Assembly: GCA_002439755.1 (NCBI GenBank)
Contig: DJPH01000019.1
Coordinates: forward strand, 4,908 to 68,907
Length of the DNA stretch: 64,000 bases
Direction: 5' to 3'
Source: Prevotellaceae bacterium UBA6417
GTDB taxonomy: Bacteria > Bacteroidota > Bacteroidia > Bacteroidales > Bacteroidaceae
Part shown: positions 42,596 to 50,435 of the stretch, one piece after another
Layout of the letters: every line of letters starts with the position of its first letter
Numbering within the stretch: the stretch's first letter is position 1
Position numbers and translations under genes: made by a program
Notes under the pieces: model-generated
Databases searched by the model: none
Told to the model about the DNA's origin: nothing
The model's input: only the letters and a program-made list of their open reading frames with translations

Positions 42596-42865
42596 TTAAA
42601 CACTTAGAAGGGCTATACATTTGTCGACCTCTTTAATCAGTCTTGTTAGTTCACTGTGGGTGGCTTTGATGTCTTGCTTGTTCAGCAAAAAAGCTTTTGC
42701 GTTTTTTATGTTGCTTATGTTATTTCGTAGCAACTTGTTTTCTTCGCGTAGCAGTTGTTCTGTTTGTGCCAGTCTAGCAATTTCTTTCTTAGCCTCCGTA
42801 TATTTTGCGGAAAGCATGTCCAATTTTACGCTTAGTTCCTCAATCAGCTTGTTTCTTTCCCCCAT
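42596..42865 (-). CDS. Small coiled-coil protein beside ZapA (possible ZapB-like partner)
   Basis: 89 residues, almost entirely heptad-patterned coiled coil (KLIEELSVKLDMLSAKY through REENKLLRNNI). No catalytic motif. Size, coiled-coil nature and position 12 bases from zapA resemble ZapB, the ZapA partner of proteobacteria, but I cannot show homology from sequence alone. Confidence 0.7.
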   Translation of the reverse strand: MGERNKLIEELSVKLDMLSAKYTEAKKEIARLAQTEQLLREENKLLRNNISNIKNAKAFLLNKQDIKATHSELTRLIKEVDKCIALLSV

Positions 42866-42903
42866 GGTGTACTTTATGGCTGTCGGGTCTTGTCGGAGTT
42901 GTA

Positions 42904-43539
42904 TTATTTGTTTTTATCGTCTGTGTCTTTCGGGCGCGGTTCTTTTTTTGCAAGTATGATGATATGATAGACATATTCCGACATCCACTGCTCACTGTAG
43001 CCCAAGCGCTTTTGGTAGGCTCTGATATTGATGGCACCCTTACGGGCGGCCTCATCTTTCCAGCTGTCTTTCGTCAGAATGTCGTTGATTCCTTTTTCAA
43101 TGGTGGCACGCAGTGTCTTTTTGAAAACAGATGGTATGCGCAGTTTCCATTGCATGGTGCTTGATACCATCATCATTAAATCTTGGCTGAATCCCTGAAA
43201 CATGAACAAGTAGTTTTGTACGTCTTGTACTTGTTTGCAGTTGCGTTTCAGACTGTCTTCGATTTCTTTGAAGAAAACGTCTTGCATGCCATAGATTTCT
43301 TCCAGCATTTTCCGGCATTTGTTTTTTTCACCTAATCCCAACCTGTTGTTTACCGTTGGAACATGGAGGGTTTGCTTGAATATGCGCAAGTCGGGCAATG
43401 CGCTTAAATTAGTGATTCCTAATTTGTGGGCAATGGAAGCTTGATAATATACGCGTATTAGCGTCATGAAATCTTCCATTCCTCCGCTTTTTTGTGAATC
43501 ATCCTTATGCCGATTTAGTAAATTCGATAATAATCCCAT
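42904..43539 (-). CDS. Conserved-looking protein of unknown function, first gene of the zapA-rny-wzi-nagB run
   Basis: 211 residues, mostly helical, basic C-terminus ending in a charged tail (PRPKDTDDKNK). No signal peptide or membrane segment. I do not recognise the family. It has an upstream promoter, a leader with alternative hairpins, and is followed after 38 bases by the coiled-coil gene and zapA, so a link with cell division is possible. Confidence 0.75.
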   Translation of the reverse strand: MGLLSNLLNRHKDDSQKSGGMEDFMTLIRVYYQASIAHKLGITNLSALPDLRIFKQTLHVPTVNNRLGLGEKNKCRKMLEEIYGMQDVFFKEIEDSLKRNCKQVQDVQNYLFMFQGFSQDLMMMVSSTMQWKLRIPSVFKKTLRATIEKGINDILTKDSWKDEAARKGAINIRAYQKRLGYSEQWMSEYVYHIIILAKKEPRPKDTDDKNK

Positions 43540-43566
43540 GATTAATATGTTAAAGTTTTGTGCCCC

Positions 43567-43605
43567 AAGGGATGTCCCTTCCTGAAAGAGAAATCTAAGG
43601 GCATC
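43567..43605 (-). promoter_or_regulatory. Leader with two mutually exclusive hairpins
   Basis: On the minus-strand transcript, GATGCCCTT (from 43597-43605) can pair with AAGGGACATC (43571-43580, one bulged base). Alternatively AAGGGA pairs with TCCCTT (43567-43580). Both use the same segment. The start codon is 28 bases further on. Confidence 0.35.
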
Positions 43606-43618
43606 TTAATCAATTTTG

Positions 43619-43626
43619 CAAAGTTA
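43619..43626 (-). promoter_or_regulatory. -7 element of the zapA-rny-nagB gene run
   Basis: Minus strand TAACTTTG (exact TAnnTTTG), 79 bases before the start at 43539. Confidence 0.5.
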
Positions 43627-43724
43627 GCAAAAAAAGAGGGAAATCTGAAACTTCGGCACTTAAACTTTCTGCCGCTTTGCCAAAAGCTGACTTTACCTTA
43701 TCAGCTATTGTTTCAAGCGACGTA

Positions 43725-43868
43725 ATGTCGGATTGTTCGAAATTATATACTAAGGAGCTTTTGCGAACGTTTGTTTTTGTTGCAGCGCTGTTCGTTGTTA
43801 TTCCGATTTTATCATTACAAATTGCAGGATTGCAGCCATATTTTGTAAAACTAAGTCTTGGTCGATAA
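43725..43868 (+). CDS. Doubtful 47-residue single-pass membrane peptide
   Basis: From ATG 43725 the frame encodes a short polar head and a hydrophobic helix (TFVFVAALFVVIPILSLQIAGL). It stops inside the first unit of the 21-bp repeat array. No promoter match is seen just upstream. It may be chance. Confidence 0.2.
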   Translation: MSDCSKLYTKELLRTFVFVAALFVVIPILSLQIAGLQPYFVKLSLGR

Positions 43869-43925
43869 AAACCAAGTCCTGATTACTAAAAACCAAGTCT
43901 TGGTTTCTTAAAATCAAGACTTGGT
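43850..43925. repeat. Four-unit 21-bp tandem repeat with palindromic cores
   Basis: Cores at 43850, 43871, 43892 and 43913, spaced exactly 21 bases. The best unit is ACCAAGTCTTGGT, a near-perfect palindrome; the others differ by 1-4 bases (ACTAAGTCTTGGT, ACCAAGTCCTGAT, ATCAAGACTTGGT). Cores are separated by A/T-rich octamers. Confidence 0.85.
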
Positions 43926-44124
43926 TTTGCAATTAGACTGTACCTTTTTGCAATTTTCGGCACAAGTCGGCAAATAATTTAGTAAAAGCCGCCAATGTTT
44001 CAGCGCAAATGTCTTTTTATGAAGACTGAACTTTCGCAGTTATAGTTGGACGGGTCAATTGCTATAGTCGTTGATGAATGTAAAAATCAAAAAGATGCGA
44101 TTGATGTTCTGTGCTGAAAGAAAA

Positions 44125-44194
44125 GAGCCCCTTTGAGTTTTAAGCGGAAAATGCAGCACAAAATGCTTAGATGAATGAACATCAGTAGGGGCTC
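44125..44194 (-). other. Hairpin closed by GAGCCCCT/AGGGGCTC; terminator or small RNA
   Basis: An 8-bp G/C-rich stem closes a 54-base loop with further pairing potential. Read on the minus strand it ends in GGGGCTCTTTTC, a terminator-like tail. It lies about 35 bases beyond the pheS terminator, so it could end a separate short RNA or act as a second terminator. Confidence 0.4.
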
Positions 44195-44228
44195 AGAACA
44201 GGTGTTGTTGATGAAGTGTATGAAAAAA

Positions 44229-44299
44229 GAAAAAGCCCTTGTCAAGAATGCTCTTTGGCGAAGTCGTCGCTATTGGCATATCTTGAAAAGGACTTTTTC
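44229..44299 (-). terminator. Long terminator hairpin of pheS
   Basis: A 19-bp stem (44229-44247 with 44281-44299; one mismatch and one G-U pair in the minus-strand RNA) with a 33-base loop. It is followed on the minus strand by TTTTTTCA. It begins 15 bases after the pheS stop. Confidence 0.75.
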
Positions 44300-44313
44300 C
44301 GGGGTATATGAAA

Positions 44314-45360
44314 TCAGTTGGCCGAGATGAATTCTTCCAGGAAACGTTTGTCGTTTTCCGAGAAAAGTCGCAAATCACTGATTTTGTATTTCAAGTTTGT
44401 AATGCGTTCAATTCCCAATCCAAAAGCATAACCTTTATATTTTGTACTGTCTATGCCGCAAAGCTCAAGAACGTTTGGGTGAACCATACCACAACCGAGA
44501 ATCTCTACCCAGCCTGTGTTCTTGCAGAAGCTGCAACCTTTTCCGCCGCAGATGTCGCAGCTGATGTCCATTTCGGCCGAAGGTTCGGTGAATGGAAAGT
44601 AGGAGGGACGAAGGCGTATTTTCGTATCTTTGCCGAACATTTCGCGTGCAAAGAGCAGGAGCACCTGCTTCAAATCTTTGAATGATACGTTTTCATCAAT
44701 ATACAATCCTTCAATCTGATGGAAAAAGCAATGGGCTCGAGCCGTTATGGTTTCGTTGCGGTATACTCGTCCCGGGCAGATGATGCGGATGGGCGGCTGT
44801 CCGGCTTCCATTACACGTGCTTGTACCGAACTTGTATGGCTTCTTAGAATGATGTTCTTGGCAACATCGTCTGCATTTGTTTCAATGAAGAAAGTATCTT
44901 GCATGTCTCTTGCCGGGTGGTCGGCAGCGAAATTCATCTTCGTGAATACGTGGAGATCATCTTCTACTTCGGGACCATCGGCGAGGCAAAAGCCCAAGCG
45001 GGAGAAGATGTCGATGATTTCATTCTTGACGAGAGTAAGAGGATGGCGTGTGCCCAAAGGAAAAGGATATGCCGTACGAGTCAGGTCGAGTTTTGTTGTT
45101 CCCGTTGTTGAGGCTTTGCTTTGCAGCTGTTCTCTTAACTCGTTGATTTTGTTTTGGGCTTCGGTTTTCAGTTTGTTCAAGCAAATGCCTGTTTCTCGCT
45201 TTTCTTCGTTTGAAACGTTACGGAAATCTTTCATGAGTTCTGTAACGATGCCTTTTTTGCTGAGGTATTTTATTCGGAGTTCTTCCAACTCCTTTTCGTT
45301 GTCGGCTTTAAGCCGGCCAACTTCGTTGAGCAGATTTTGGATGTTTTCTATTAAAGTCAT
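44314..45360 (-). CDS. pheS: Phenylalanine-tRNA ligase alpha subunit PheS
   Basis: 348 residues. An N-terminal coiled-coil tRNA-binding arm (~1-85) is followed by the class II catalytic core (motif 2 region CPGRVYRNETITARAHCFFHQIEGL, motif 3 region GYAFGLGIERI). A four-cysteine knuckle (CDICGGKGCSFC) precedes motif 3, probably a zinc site. PheT is not adjacent, which is common in this phylum. Confidence 0.97.
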   Translation of the reverse strand: MTLIENIQNLLNEVGRLKADNEKELEELRIKYLSKKGIVTELMKDFRNVSNEEKRETGICLNKLKTEAQNKINELREQLQSKASTTGTTKLDLTRTAYPFPLGTRHPLTLVKNEIIDIFSRLGFCLADGPEVEDDLHVFTKMNFAADHPARDMQDTFFIETNADDVAKNIILRSHTSSVQARVMEAGQPPIRIICPGRVYRNETITARAHCFFHQIEGLYIDENVSFKDLKQVLLLFAREMFGKDTKIRLRPSYFPFTEPSAEMDISCDICGGKGCSFCKNTGWVEILGCGMVHPNVLELCGIDSTKYKGYAFGLGIERITNLKYKISDLRLFSENDKRFLEEFISAN

Positions 45361-45395
45361 GACAATATAAGTGGTATCTCCTTTAATTTAGAGTG

Positions 45396-45403
45396 CAAAA
45401 CTA
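45396..45403 (-). promoter_or_regulatory. -7 element of pheS
   Basis: Minus strand TAGTTTTG (exact TAnnTTTG), 35 bases before the pheS start. Confidence 0.5.
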
Positions 45404-45515
45404 TATAAAATCCATGAGATAGATGGTTTGGGATGGTGGAAATCTGAATAACGGTTCAAAAATTGCCGTAGCAAATTTAATTGGCGTGTGGGTTATGCAG
45501 GTTGTGACGAATCAT

Positions 45516-45523
45516 TAACTTTG
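45516..45523 (+). promoter_or_regulatory. -7 element of the lipoprotein-murB-hydrolase operon
   Basis: TAACTTTG (exact TAnnTTTG), 24 bases before the ATG at 45548; it excludes the further-upstream in-frame start at 45488. Confidence 0.55.
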
Positions 45524-45547
45524 CACTGTCATTTTAATGAGCTTGAA

Positions 45548-46387
45548 ATGAGAAGGTGTTTGTATTGCCTGATATGTCTGTTTGTGGCGGCTTCTTGCTC
45601 TAAGAAGACTTCTCGTCCTTTGGCTGCGGAAGAAATCGTCGAATCCCCGAATGACAGTTCCGAATCCGAACAGCCCGAGAGTGTGGATACGGTCGAATCT
45701 GTGACGGAAGTTCCTAAAGCGGCAGACGAGTACTTCAATGATTTTATATACAGCTTTACAAACAATAAGGCTTATCAAATGAGCCGTATTGTTTTCCCTC
45801 TGCTGTGTGTCAGAAACGGAAAAACCACGTATTTGCAGAAAAAACAATGGCGTTTTTCACGTTTCCACATGAAGTATCCTGTGTATACATTGTTTTTTGA
45901 TAAACGTTCATCGTTAAATCTTGAAAAAAGCAAGGAAATTACGGAGGTAAAAATGGAGCAATTCAACATGCTCACCGGGGAAGTGAGGACATATGGCTTT
46001 AACAAGATTGCCGGTCAATGGAAAATGACCCGTATAGAAGACAATCCTCTCAGTAAATACGGTGATTGTGCCTTTATCGATTTTTATCAGCAGTTTGCTA
46101 CCGATTCGGCATTTCAAATGGCACACGTAAAACCGATGTTGTCCATTTTGATGGAAAGTCCTGAAGACGAATTTGAAAAGATAGACGGTGTGATTGAAGC
46201 GGAGCAATGGCCGTCTTTTTGCCCGGAGCTTCCGGCCGATGTCTTTACCAATATAGATTACGGACAAAGCATGAGCTTAGGCAACCGGAGAATAGTTGTT
46301 CTCGAAGGAACATCGAACGGTTATATAAGTATACTCTTCTTTGTGAAAGAGGATGGCGAATGGATGTTGCAACGTTTTGAAAATTAA
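45548..46387 (+). CDS. Lipoprotein with two similar modules (DUF4348-like), unknown function
   Basis: 279 residues from ATG 45548, which gives a lipoprotein signal with an FVAASC lipobox. A low-complexity acidic linker (~25-55) follows. Two segments share a pattern, FIYSFTNNKAYQMSRIVFPL near 65 and FYQQFATDSAFQMAHVKPML near 180, which suggests an internal duplication of an NTF2-like unit. It resembles Bacteroidales lipoproteins labelled DUF4348, from memory. murB starts 6 bases downstream. Confidence 0.75.
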   Translation: MRRCLYCLICLFVAASCSKKTSRPLAAEEIVESPNDSSESEQPESVDTVESVTEVPKAADEYFNDFIYSFTNNKAYQMSRIVFPLLCVRNGKTTYLQKKQWRFSRFHMKYPVYTLFFDKRSSLNLEKSKEITEVKMEQFNMLTGEVRTYGFNKIAGQWKMTRIEDNPLSKYGDCAFIDFYQQFATDSAFQMAHVKPMLSILMESPEDEFEKIDGVIEAEQWPSFCPELPADVFTNIDYGQSMSLGNRRIVVLEGTSNGYISILFFVKEDGEWMLQRFEN

Positions 46388-46393
46388 GAACAG

Positions 46394-47410
46394 ATGAAAG
46401 AATACAAGAACTATTCTCTGATTCATAACAACACATTTGGCATAGACGCTGTAGCCGACTGTTTTGTGGAATATGAAACAGAGGGTGAACTTCAGAAATT
46501 TTTGACAACACGTCCGAAAGATGTCCCCGTTTTTCATATCGGCGGGGGAAGTAATCTATTATTTACGCGGGATTATCATGGCATTGTATTGCATAGCCGT
46601 TTACAGTCGGTAGAAGTGAAAGATGAAACCGATGAGGATGTATTGGTTCGTGTAGGTGCGGGAGTCGTTTGGGATGATTTTGTCGTCTATTGTTTGAAGC
46701 ATGGCTTTTACGGCTTGGAGAATCTTTCATTAATACCCGGCGAGGTAGGTGCATCAGCCATTCAAAATATAGGCGCCTATGGTGCCGAGGCAGGTGCATT
46801 TGTCCATGCTGTAGAAGTGGTGGATTTAGCAACAGGCCTTGTAGAGAACAAAAGCGGGAAAGAATGTGGTTATGCTTATCGGTTCAGCCGTTTTAAAGGC
46901 GAATGGCGTGGACGTTATGCAGTAACATATGTAGAGTACAAGTTGTCTAAGCAATTTCATCCCAATTTGAATTATGATCCGATAAGGCAATATGCCGAAA
47001 CTGTAGGTCTGGCAAATTTGTCACCCTCTCTGATCAGGGAAAAGATAATCGGTATCAGGAAAAGCAAACTTCCTGACCCGAAAATATTGGGCAATGCAGG
47101 TTCTTTTTTTATGAATCCGATTGTATCAGAGAATGAATATCAACGTTTGAGAAAAGAAAATCCTCAATTGGAAATACCCGGCTATAGGACAGAAACCGGA
47201 ATCAAGATACCAGCCGGTTGGCTTATAGAACAAACAGGTTGGAAAGGACGAAGCTTGGGTAAAGCGGGAGTTTATGACAAACAGGCTTTGGTGCTTGTAA
47301 ATCTTGGTGGAGCACAAGCGCATGATATCATTGATTTGAGTCATCGCATAAGTAAGGATGTAAAGGAACGTTTCGGCATAAAAATAGAACCGGAGGTGAA
47401 TTGGATATGA
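46394..47410 (+). CDS. murB: UDP-N-acetylenolpyruvoylglucosamine reductase MurB
   Basis: 338 residues. FAD-binding segments GGGSNLLFTRDYHG and LIPGEVGASAIQNIGAYGAE are clear, as are the catalytic-region GNAGSFFMNP and the C-terminal KIEPEVNWI. It reduces UDP-GlcNAc-enolpyruvate to UDP-MurNAc. Its last bases (ATGA) overlap the start of the next gene. Confidence 0.97.
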   Translation: MKEYKNYSLIHNNTFGIDAVADCFVEYETEGELQKFLTTRPKDVPVFHIGGGSNLLFTRDYHGIVLHSRLQSVEVKDETDEDVLVRVGAGVVWDDFVVYCLKHGFYGLENLSLIPGEVGASAIQNIGAYGAEAGAFVHAVEVVDLATGLVENKSGKECGYAYRFSRFKGEWRGRYAVTYVEYKLSKQFHPNLNYDPIRQYAETVGLANLSPSLIREKIIGIRKSKLPDPKILGNAGSFFMNPIVSENEYQRLRKENPQLEIPGYRTETGIKIPAGWLIEQTGWKGRSLGKAGVYDKQALVLVNLGGAQAHDIIDLSHRISKDVKERFGIKIEPEVNWI

Positions 47411-48165
47411 AAGTGACATTGTTAGGTACAGGAACAAGTTCGGGCGTGCCTCTGTTGGGCTGCCACTGTGAAGTGTGCCGAAGTTCAGATTTGCGTGATC
47501 ATCGTTTGCGGTCTTGCATTTTGGTACAAACGGAAGGAAAAACAATCCTAATCGATAGTGGTCCGGATATCCGTGAGCAATTGTTGAGACAAAACTTTGT
47601 ACCGATAGATGCAGTATTAGTCACTCACGAGCACTACGATCATGTAGGTGGACTGGATGATTTGCGTCCCTATTGTCAATTTGGGGCGTTGCATATTTAT
47701 GGAGAATCATTATGTATGAAACACATTCGCGAACGCATGTCCTATTGCTTTGGTGACAGCAAATATCCGAGTTCTCCGACATTGGTGCTTCACGACATCA
47801 AACCGCTGAGCCCATTTCGCATAAGTTTGTTAAGAATACTCCCGTTGCGCGTAATGCATGGTGAAATGCCCATTTTGGGATATCGTATAGGTCGGTTCGC
47901 CTATATTACAGATATGAAAAGCATGCCCGACGCCTCGTTTGAAGCTTTGCGTGGTATAGAATGCCTTGTGATAAACGGTTTGCGCCATACTTGTCACGAA
48001 ACCCATCAAACGATAGAGGAAGCCGTAAAGTTTATAGAACGGTTAGGTGTGAGAAGGGCTTATCTGACTCATTTGGCTCATTCTGCAGGGCTTCATTCCG
48101 AATCGGGAAAATATCTGCCAGCATACATTAGTTTTGGTTTTGACGGTGAAATCATAGAAGTTTGA
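47407..48165 (+). CDS. Metallo-beta-lactamase-fold hydrolase, PhnP-like
   Basis: 252 residues. The opening VTLLGTGTSSGVPLLGCHCEVC (with the PhnP-type cysteine motif), the metal site THEHYDHVGGLDDLRP, and later VMHG, YITDMK and LTHLAHSAG are present. PhnP is a cyclic phosphodiesterase acting on ribosyl cyclic phosphate; Bacteroidetes members without other phn genes have unknown substrates. Translation is probably coupled to murB by the 4-base overlap. Confidence 0.88.
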   Translation: MKVTLLGTGTSSGVPLLGCHCEVCRSSDLRDHRLRSCILVQTEGKTILIDSGPDIREQLLRQNFVPIDAVLVTHEHYDHVGGLDDLRPYCQFGALHIYGESLCMKHIRERMSYCFGDSKYPSSPTLVLHDIKPLSPFRISLLRILPLRVMHGEMPILGYRIGRFAYITDMKSMPDASFEALRGIECLVINGLRHTCHETHQTIEEAVKFIERLGVRRAYLTHLAHSAGLHSESGKYLPAYISFGFDGEIIEV

Positions 48166-48241
48166 AAAAACGAAGCTATACCGCTATGCGCTTAAACCGG
48201 AATTAACTATCTCTGAATTTGAATAAATGGAAAGAAAATCG

Positions 48242-48249
48242 TAATTTTG
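48242..48249 (+). promoter_or_regulatory. Promoter of tig
   Basis: TTTG (48218-48221) - 20 bases - TAATTTTG (48242-48249): a full Bacteroidetes -33/-7 match, 47 bases before the tig start. Confidence 0.7.
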
Positions 48250-48296
48250 CGCCGCAAATGCGAAAGTATCAATTAATAATATAGACTAAAGTTCAG

Positions 48297-49664
48297 ATGA
48301 ATGTCTCATTAGAAAAGACTGACGATGTCACAGGCAAGTTGACCGTCAAACTGGAAAAAGCCGATTATGCAGCTAACGTAGAAAAGGCTCTGAAAAATTT
48401 AAGGCAGAAAGCCAATATGCCGGGCTTTCGTCCGGGCATGGTCCCTATTGGGATGATAAAGAAAATGTACGGTAACGAAGTTAAGGCAGAAGAAATAAAC
48501 AAGACTCTTTCAACGGCCGTAAACGATTATATCAAGGAGCAGAAATTGCAGTTATTGGCAGATCCTTTGATTAGTGAAAATCAAAAAGAACTGGATATTG
48601 TCGGTGCTGAAGATTTTGAATTTGCTTTCGATTTGGGTTTGGCTCCTCAGGTTGCTGTGGAACTTACCGATAAGGACGAGATTCCATATTATGATATAAT
48701 AGTAGATGACAAGGTTGTTGATAGCCAGATTGAGAATTATCGCAGACAAGGAGGCAAAAATATTGAGGCCGATGTTTACGATGGTGACAACGATTTGCTG
48801 AGAGGAACGTTGATTGAGCTGTCTGACGATGGCAGCGAAAAGGCCGATGGCTTGAAAGTTGAGAAGGCCTCTTTGATGCCCAAATTTTTCAGCAATGATG
48901 AGCAAAAGGCCCTTTTCAAGGATGCTAAGAAGAATGAAGATGTCGTATTCAATGTGAGTAAAGCTTACGATAACAAAGAAAGCGAAATAGCATCGTTATT
49001 GAAAATTCAAAAGGAAGAAGTTGCCAATCATACGGGAAATTTCAAATTCAATATTGCTGAAATATCGCGTTTCCAAATGGCTGAGCTAAATCAGGACTTG
49101 TTTGATTTGGCTTTTGGCAAAGGCACGGTAAAGAGCGAAGAAGAATTCCGCAACCGTATCAAGACGGATATAGAAACCGCGTATTCACGTGACAGTGATT
49201 TCAAATTCCTGATGGATTTGCGCGACTATGCCGACAAAAAGGCCGGCGAAATCAAGTTTCCTGAAGAAATCCTCAAACGTTTCTTGCTGAATAATGCCAA
49301 GAAAGAGGAAGATAAAAATAATATTGATGACATTTTGAAACGTTATATTTCAGAATTGAGATGGAATTTGGTTCGCACACGTTTGGCTGATAATGCCAAG
49401 GTGAAAATTGATGACAAGGCTGTCAAGGACACAGCTCGTGAGATGGTTCAGATTCAATTTGCCCAATACGGCATCAACAGTATTCCAACTGAAACACTTG
49501 ATAAGTATGCCGATGAAATGTTGAAGAATGAAAATCAACAAGACAATATCATCAGTCACAGTATCGATAAAGCCATTACAGAGGCTTATAAGTCAATTGT
49601 AAAGCTCGGGCATAAGAAAGTGTCGATTGAAGAGTTCAATAAGATGTTTGAGCCCAATGCATAA
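48297..49664 (+). CDS. tig: Trigger factor
   Basis: 455 residues, the usual length. The ribosome-binding N-terminal domain carries the signature region RQKANMPGFRPGMVPIGMIKKMYG (~36-59; the FRxxxxP pattern). The middle PPIase part is divergent and the long helical C-terminal arms follow. It is a ribosome-associated chaperone. clpP and clpX follow, the conserved tig-clpP-clpX order. Confidence 0.95.
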   Translation: MNVSLEKTDDVTGKLTVKLEKADYAANVEKALKNLRQKANMPGFRPGMVPIGMIKKMYGNEVKAEEINKTLSTAVNDYIKEQKLQLLADPLISENQKELDIVGAEDFEFAFDLGLAPQVAVELTDKDEIPYYDIIVDDKVVDSQIENYRRQGGKNIEADVYDGDNDLLRGTLIELSDDGSEKADGLKVEKASLMPKFFSNDEQKALFKDAKKNEDVVFNVSKAYDNKESEIASLLKIQKEEVANHTGNFKFNIAEISRFQMAELNQDLFDLAFGKGTVKSEEEFRNRIKTDIETAYSRDSDFKFLMDLRDYADKKAGEIKFPEEILKRFLLNNAKKEEDKNNIDDILKRYISELRWNLVRTRLADNAKVKIDDKAVKDTAREMVQIQFAQYGINSIPTETLDKYADEMLKNENQQDNIISHSIDKAITEAYKSIVKLGHKKVSIEEFNKMFEPNA

Positions 49665-49681
49665 TGTTGTCATTTAGGATG

Positions 49682-49721
49682 CTGTCCGCAGCTTTCGCAT
49701 TTCTGTGGAAACTGCGGACAG
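49682..49721 (+). terminator. Hairpin between tig and clpP (terminator or attenuator)
   Basis: Perfect 10-bp stem CTGTCCGCAG/CTGCGGACAG with a 20-base loop. No T tract follows (TGTTGTTAT), so partial termination or an RNA-processing role is possible. Confidence 0.5.
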
Positions 49722-49757
49722 TGTTGTTATATATAGAATATTTTAAAGCTGAGAACT

Positions 49758-50435
49758 ATGAATGAATTTAAGAAGTACGCAACCCGTCACTTTGGTATGA
49801 ATAGCCAGGTTCTTGACGATGTGGTGAATGCGCAAAACCAATATCTTAATCCTTATATCTTAGAGGAACGTCAGCTCAATGTGACTCAGATGGATGTGTT
49901 CTCCCGTCTGATGATGGACAGAATTATTTTTCTCGGAACACCGATAGATGACTATACGGCAAATACATTGCAGGCACAGTTGCTGTATCTTGACAGTGTC
50001 GATCCGGGAAAAGACATATCAATTTATGTAAATTCTCCGGGTGGAAGTGTCTCTGCCGGTCTTGGCATATATGATACCATGCAATTTATAAACAGCGATG
50101 TTGCTACCATCTGTACAGGCATGGCAGCCAGTATGGCCGCAGTGTTACTTGTTGCTGGTGCTGAGGGCAAACGCTCAGCATTGCCTCATAGTCGTGTAAT
50201 GATACATCAGCCAATGGGTGGCGTGCAAGGGCAGGCCAGCGATATCGAGATTACGGCTCGCGAGATACAAAAGTTGAAGAAAGAGCTTTATACGATTATT
50301 GCAGATCATTCTCATAATACTTTTGAAAAGGTCTGGAACGACAGCGACCGTGATTATTGGATGACGGCTCAAGAAGCTTTGGAATATGGAATGATAGATA
50401 AGGTCTTGAAGCGTAAATCTGATGGTAAAAAGTAA
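49758..50435 (+). CDS. clpP: ATP-dependent Clp protease proteolytic subunit
   Basis: 225 residues. The catalytic triad is visible: Ser in [12 protein letters not shown], His in [12 protein letters not shown], and Asp in the following DIEITAREI helix region. An N-terminal extension of ~45 residues precedes the [10 protein letters not shown] start of the core. It assembles with ClpX, encoded by the overlapping next gene. Confidence 0.97.
   Translation: MNEFKKYATRHFGMNSQVLDDVVNAQNQYLNPYILEERQLNVTQMDVFSRLMMDRIIFLGTPIDDYTANTLQAQLLYLDSVDPGKDISIYVNSPGGSVSAGLGIYDTMQFINSDVATICTGMAASMAAVLLVAGAEGKRSALPHSRVMIHQPMGGVQGQASDIEITAREIQKLKKELYTIIADHSHNTFEKVWNDSDRDYWMTAQEALEYGMIDKVLKRKSDGKK

Larger units (their letters stand above)
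43540..44313. other. 774-base intergenic block
   Basis: From left to right: the leader and promoter of the gene at 42904-43539; a weak small-protein frame (43725-43868); a 21-bp tandem repeat array (43850-43925); about 200 bases without recognisable structure; a hairpin closed by GAGCCCCT/AGGGGCTC (44125-44194); and the long pheS hairpin (44229-44299). No tRNA or known riboswitch was seen. Confidence 0.7.

Noticed and set aside
43850..43925. CRISPR array
   Set aside because: Units are 21 bases with 8-base A/T spacers that are not unique; no cas genes are present.
44747..45370. 207-codon plus-strand frame opposite pheS
   Set aside because: Fully antisense to pheS, whose class II motifs are complete; serine/arginine-rich nonsense composition.
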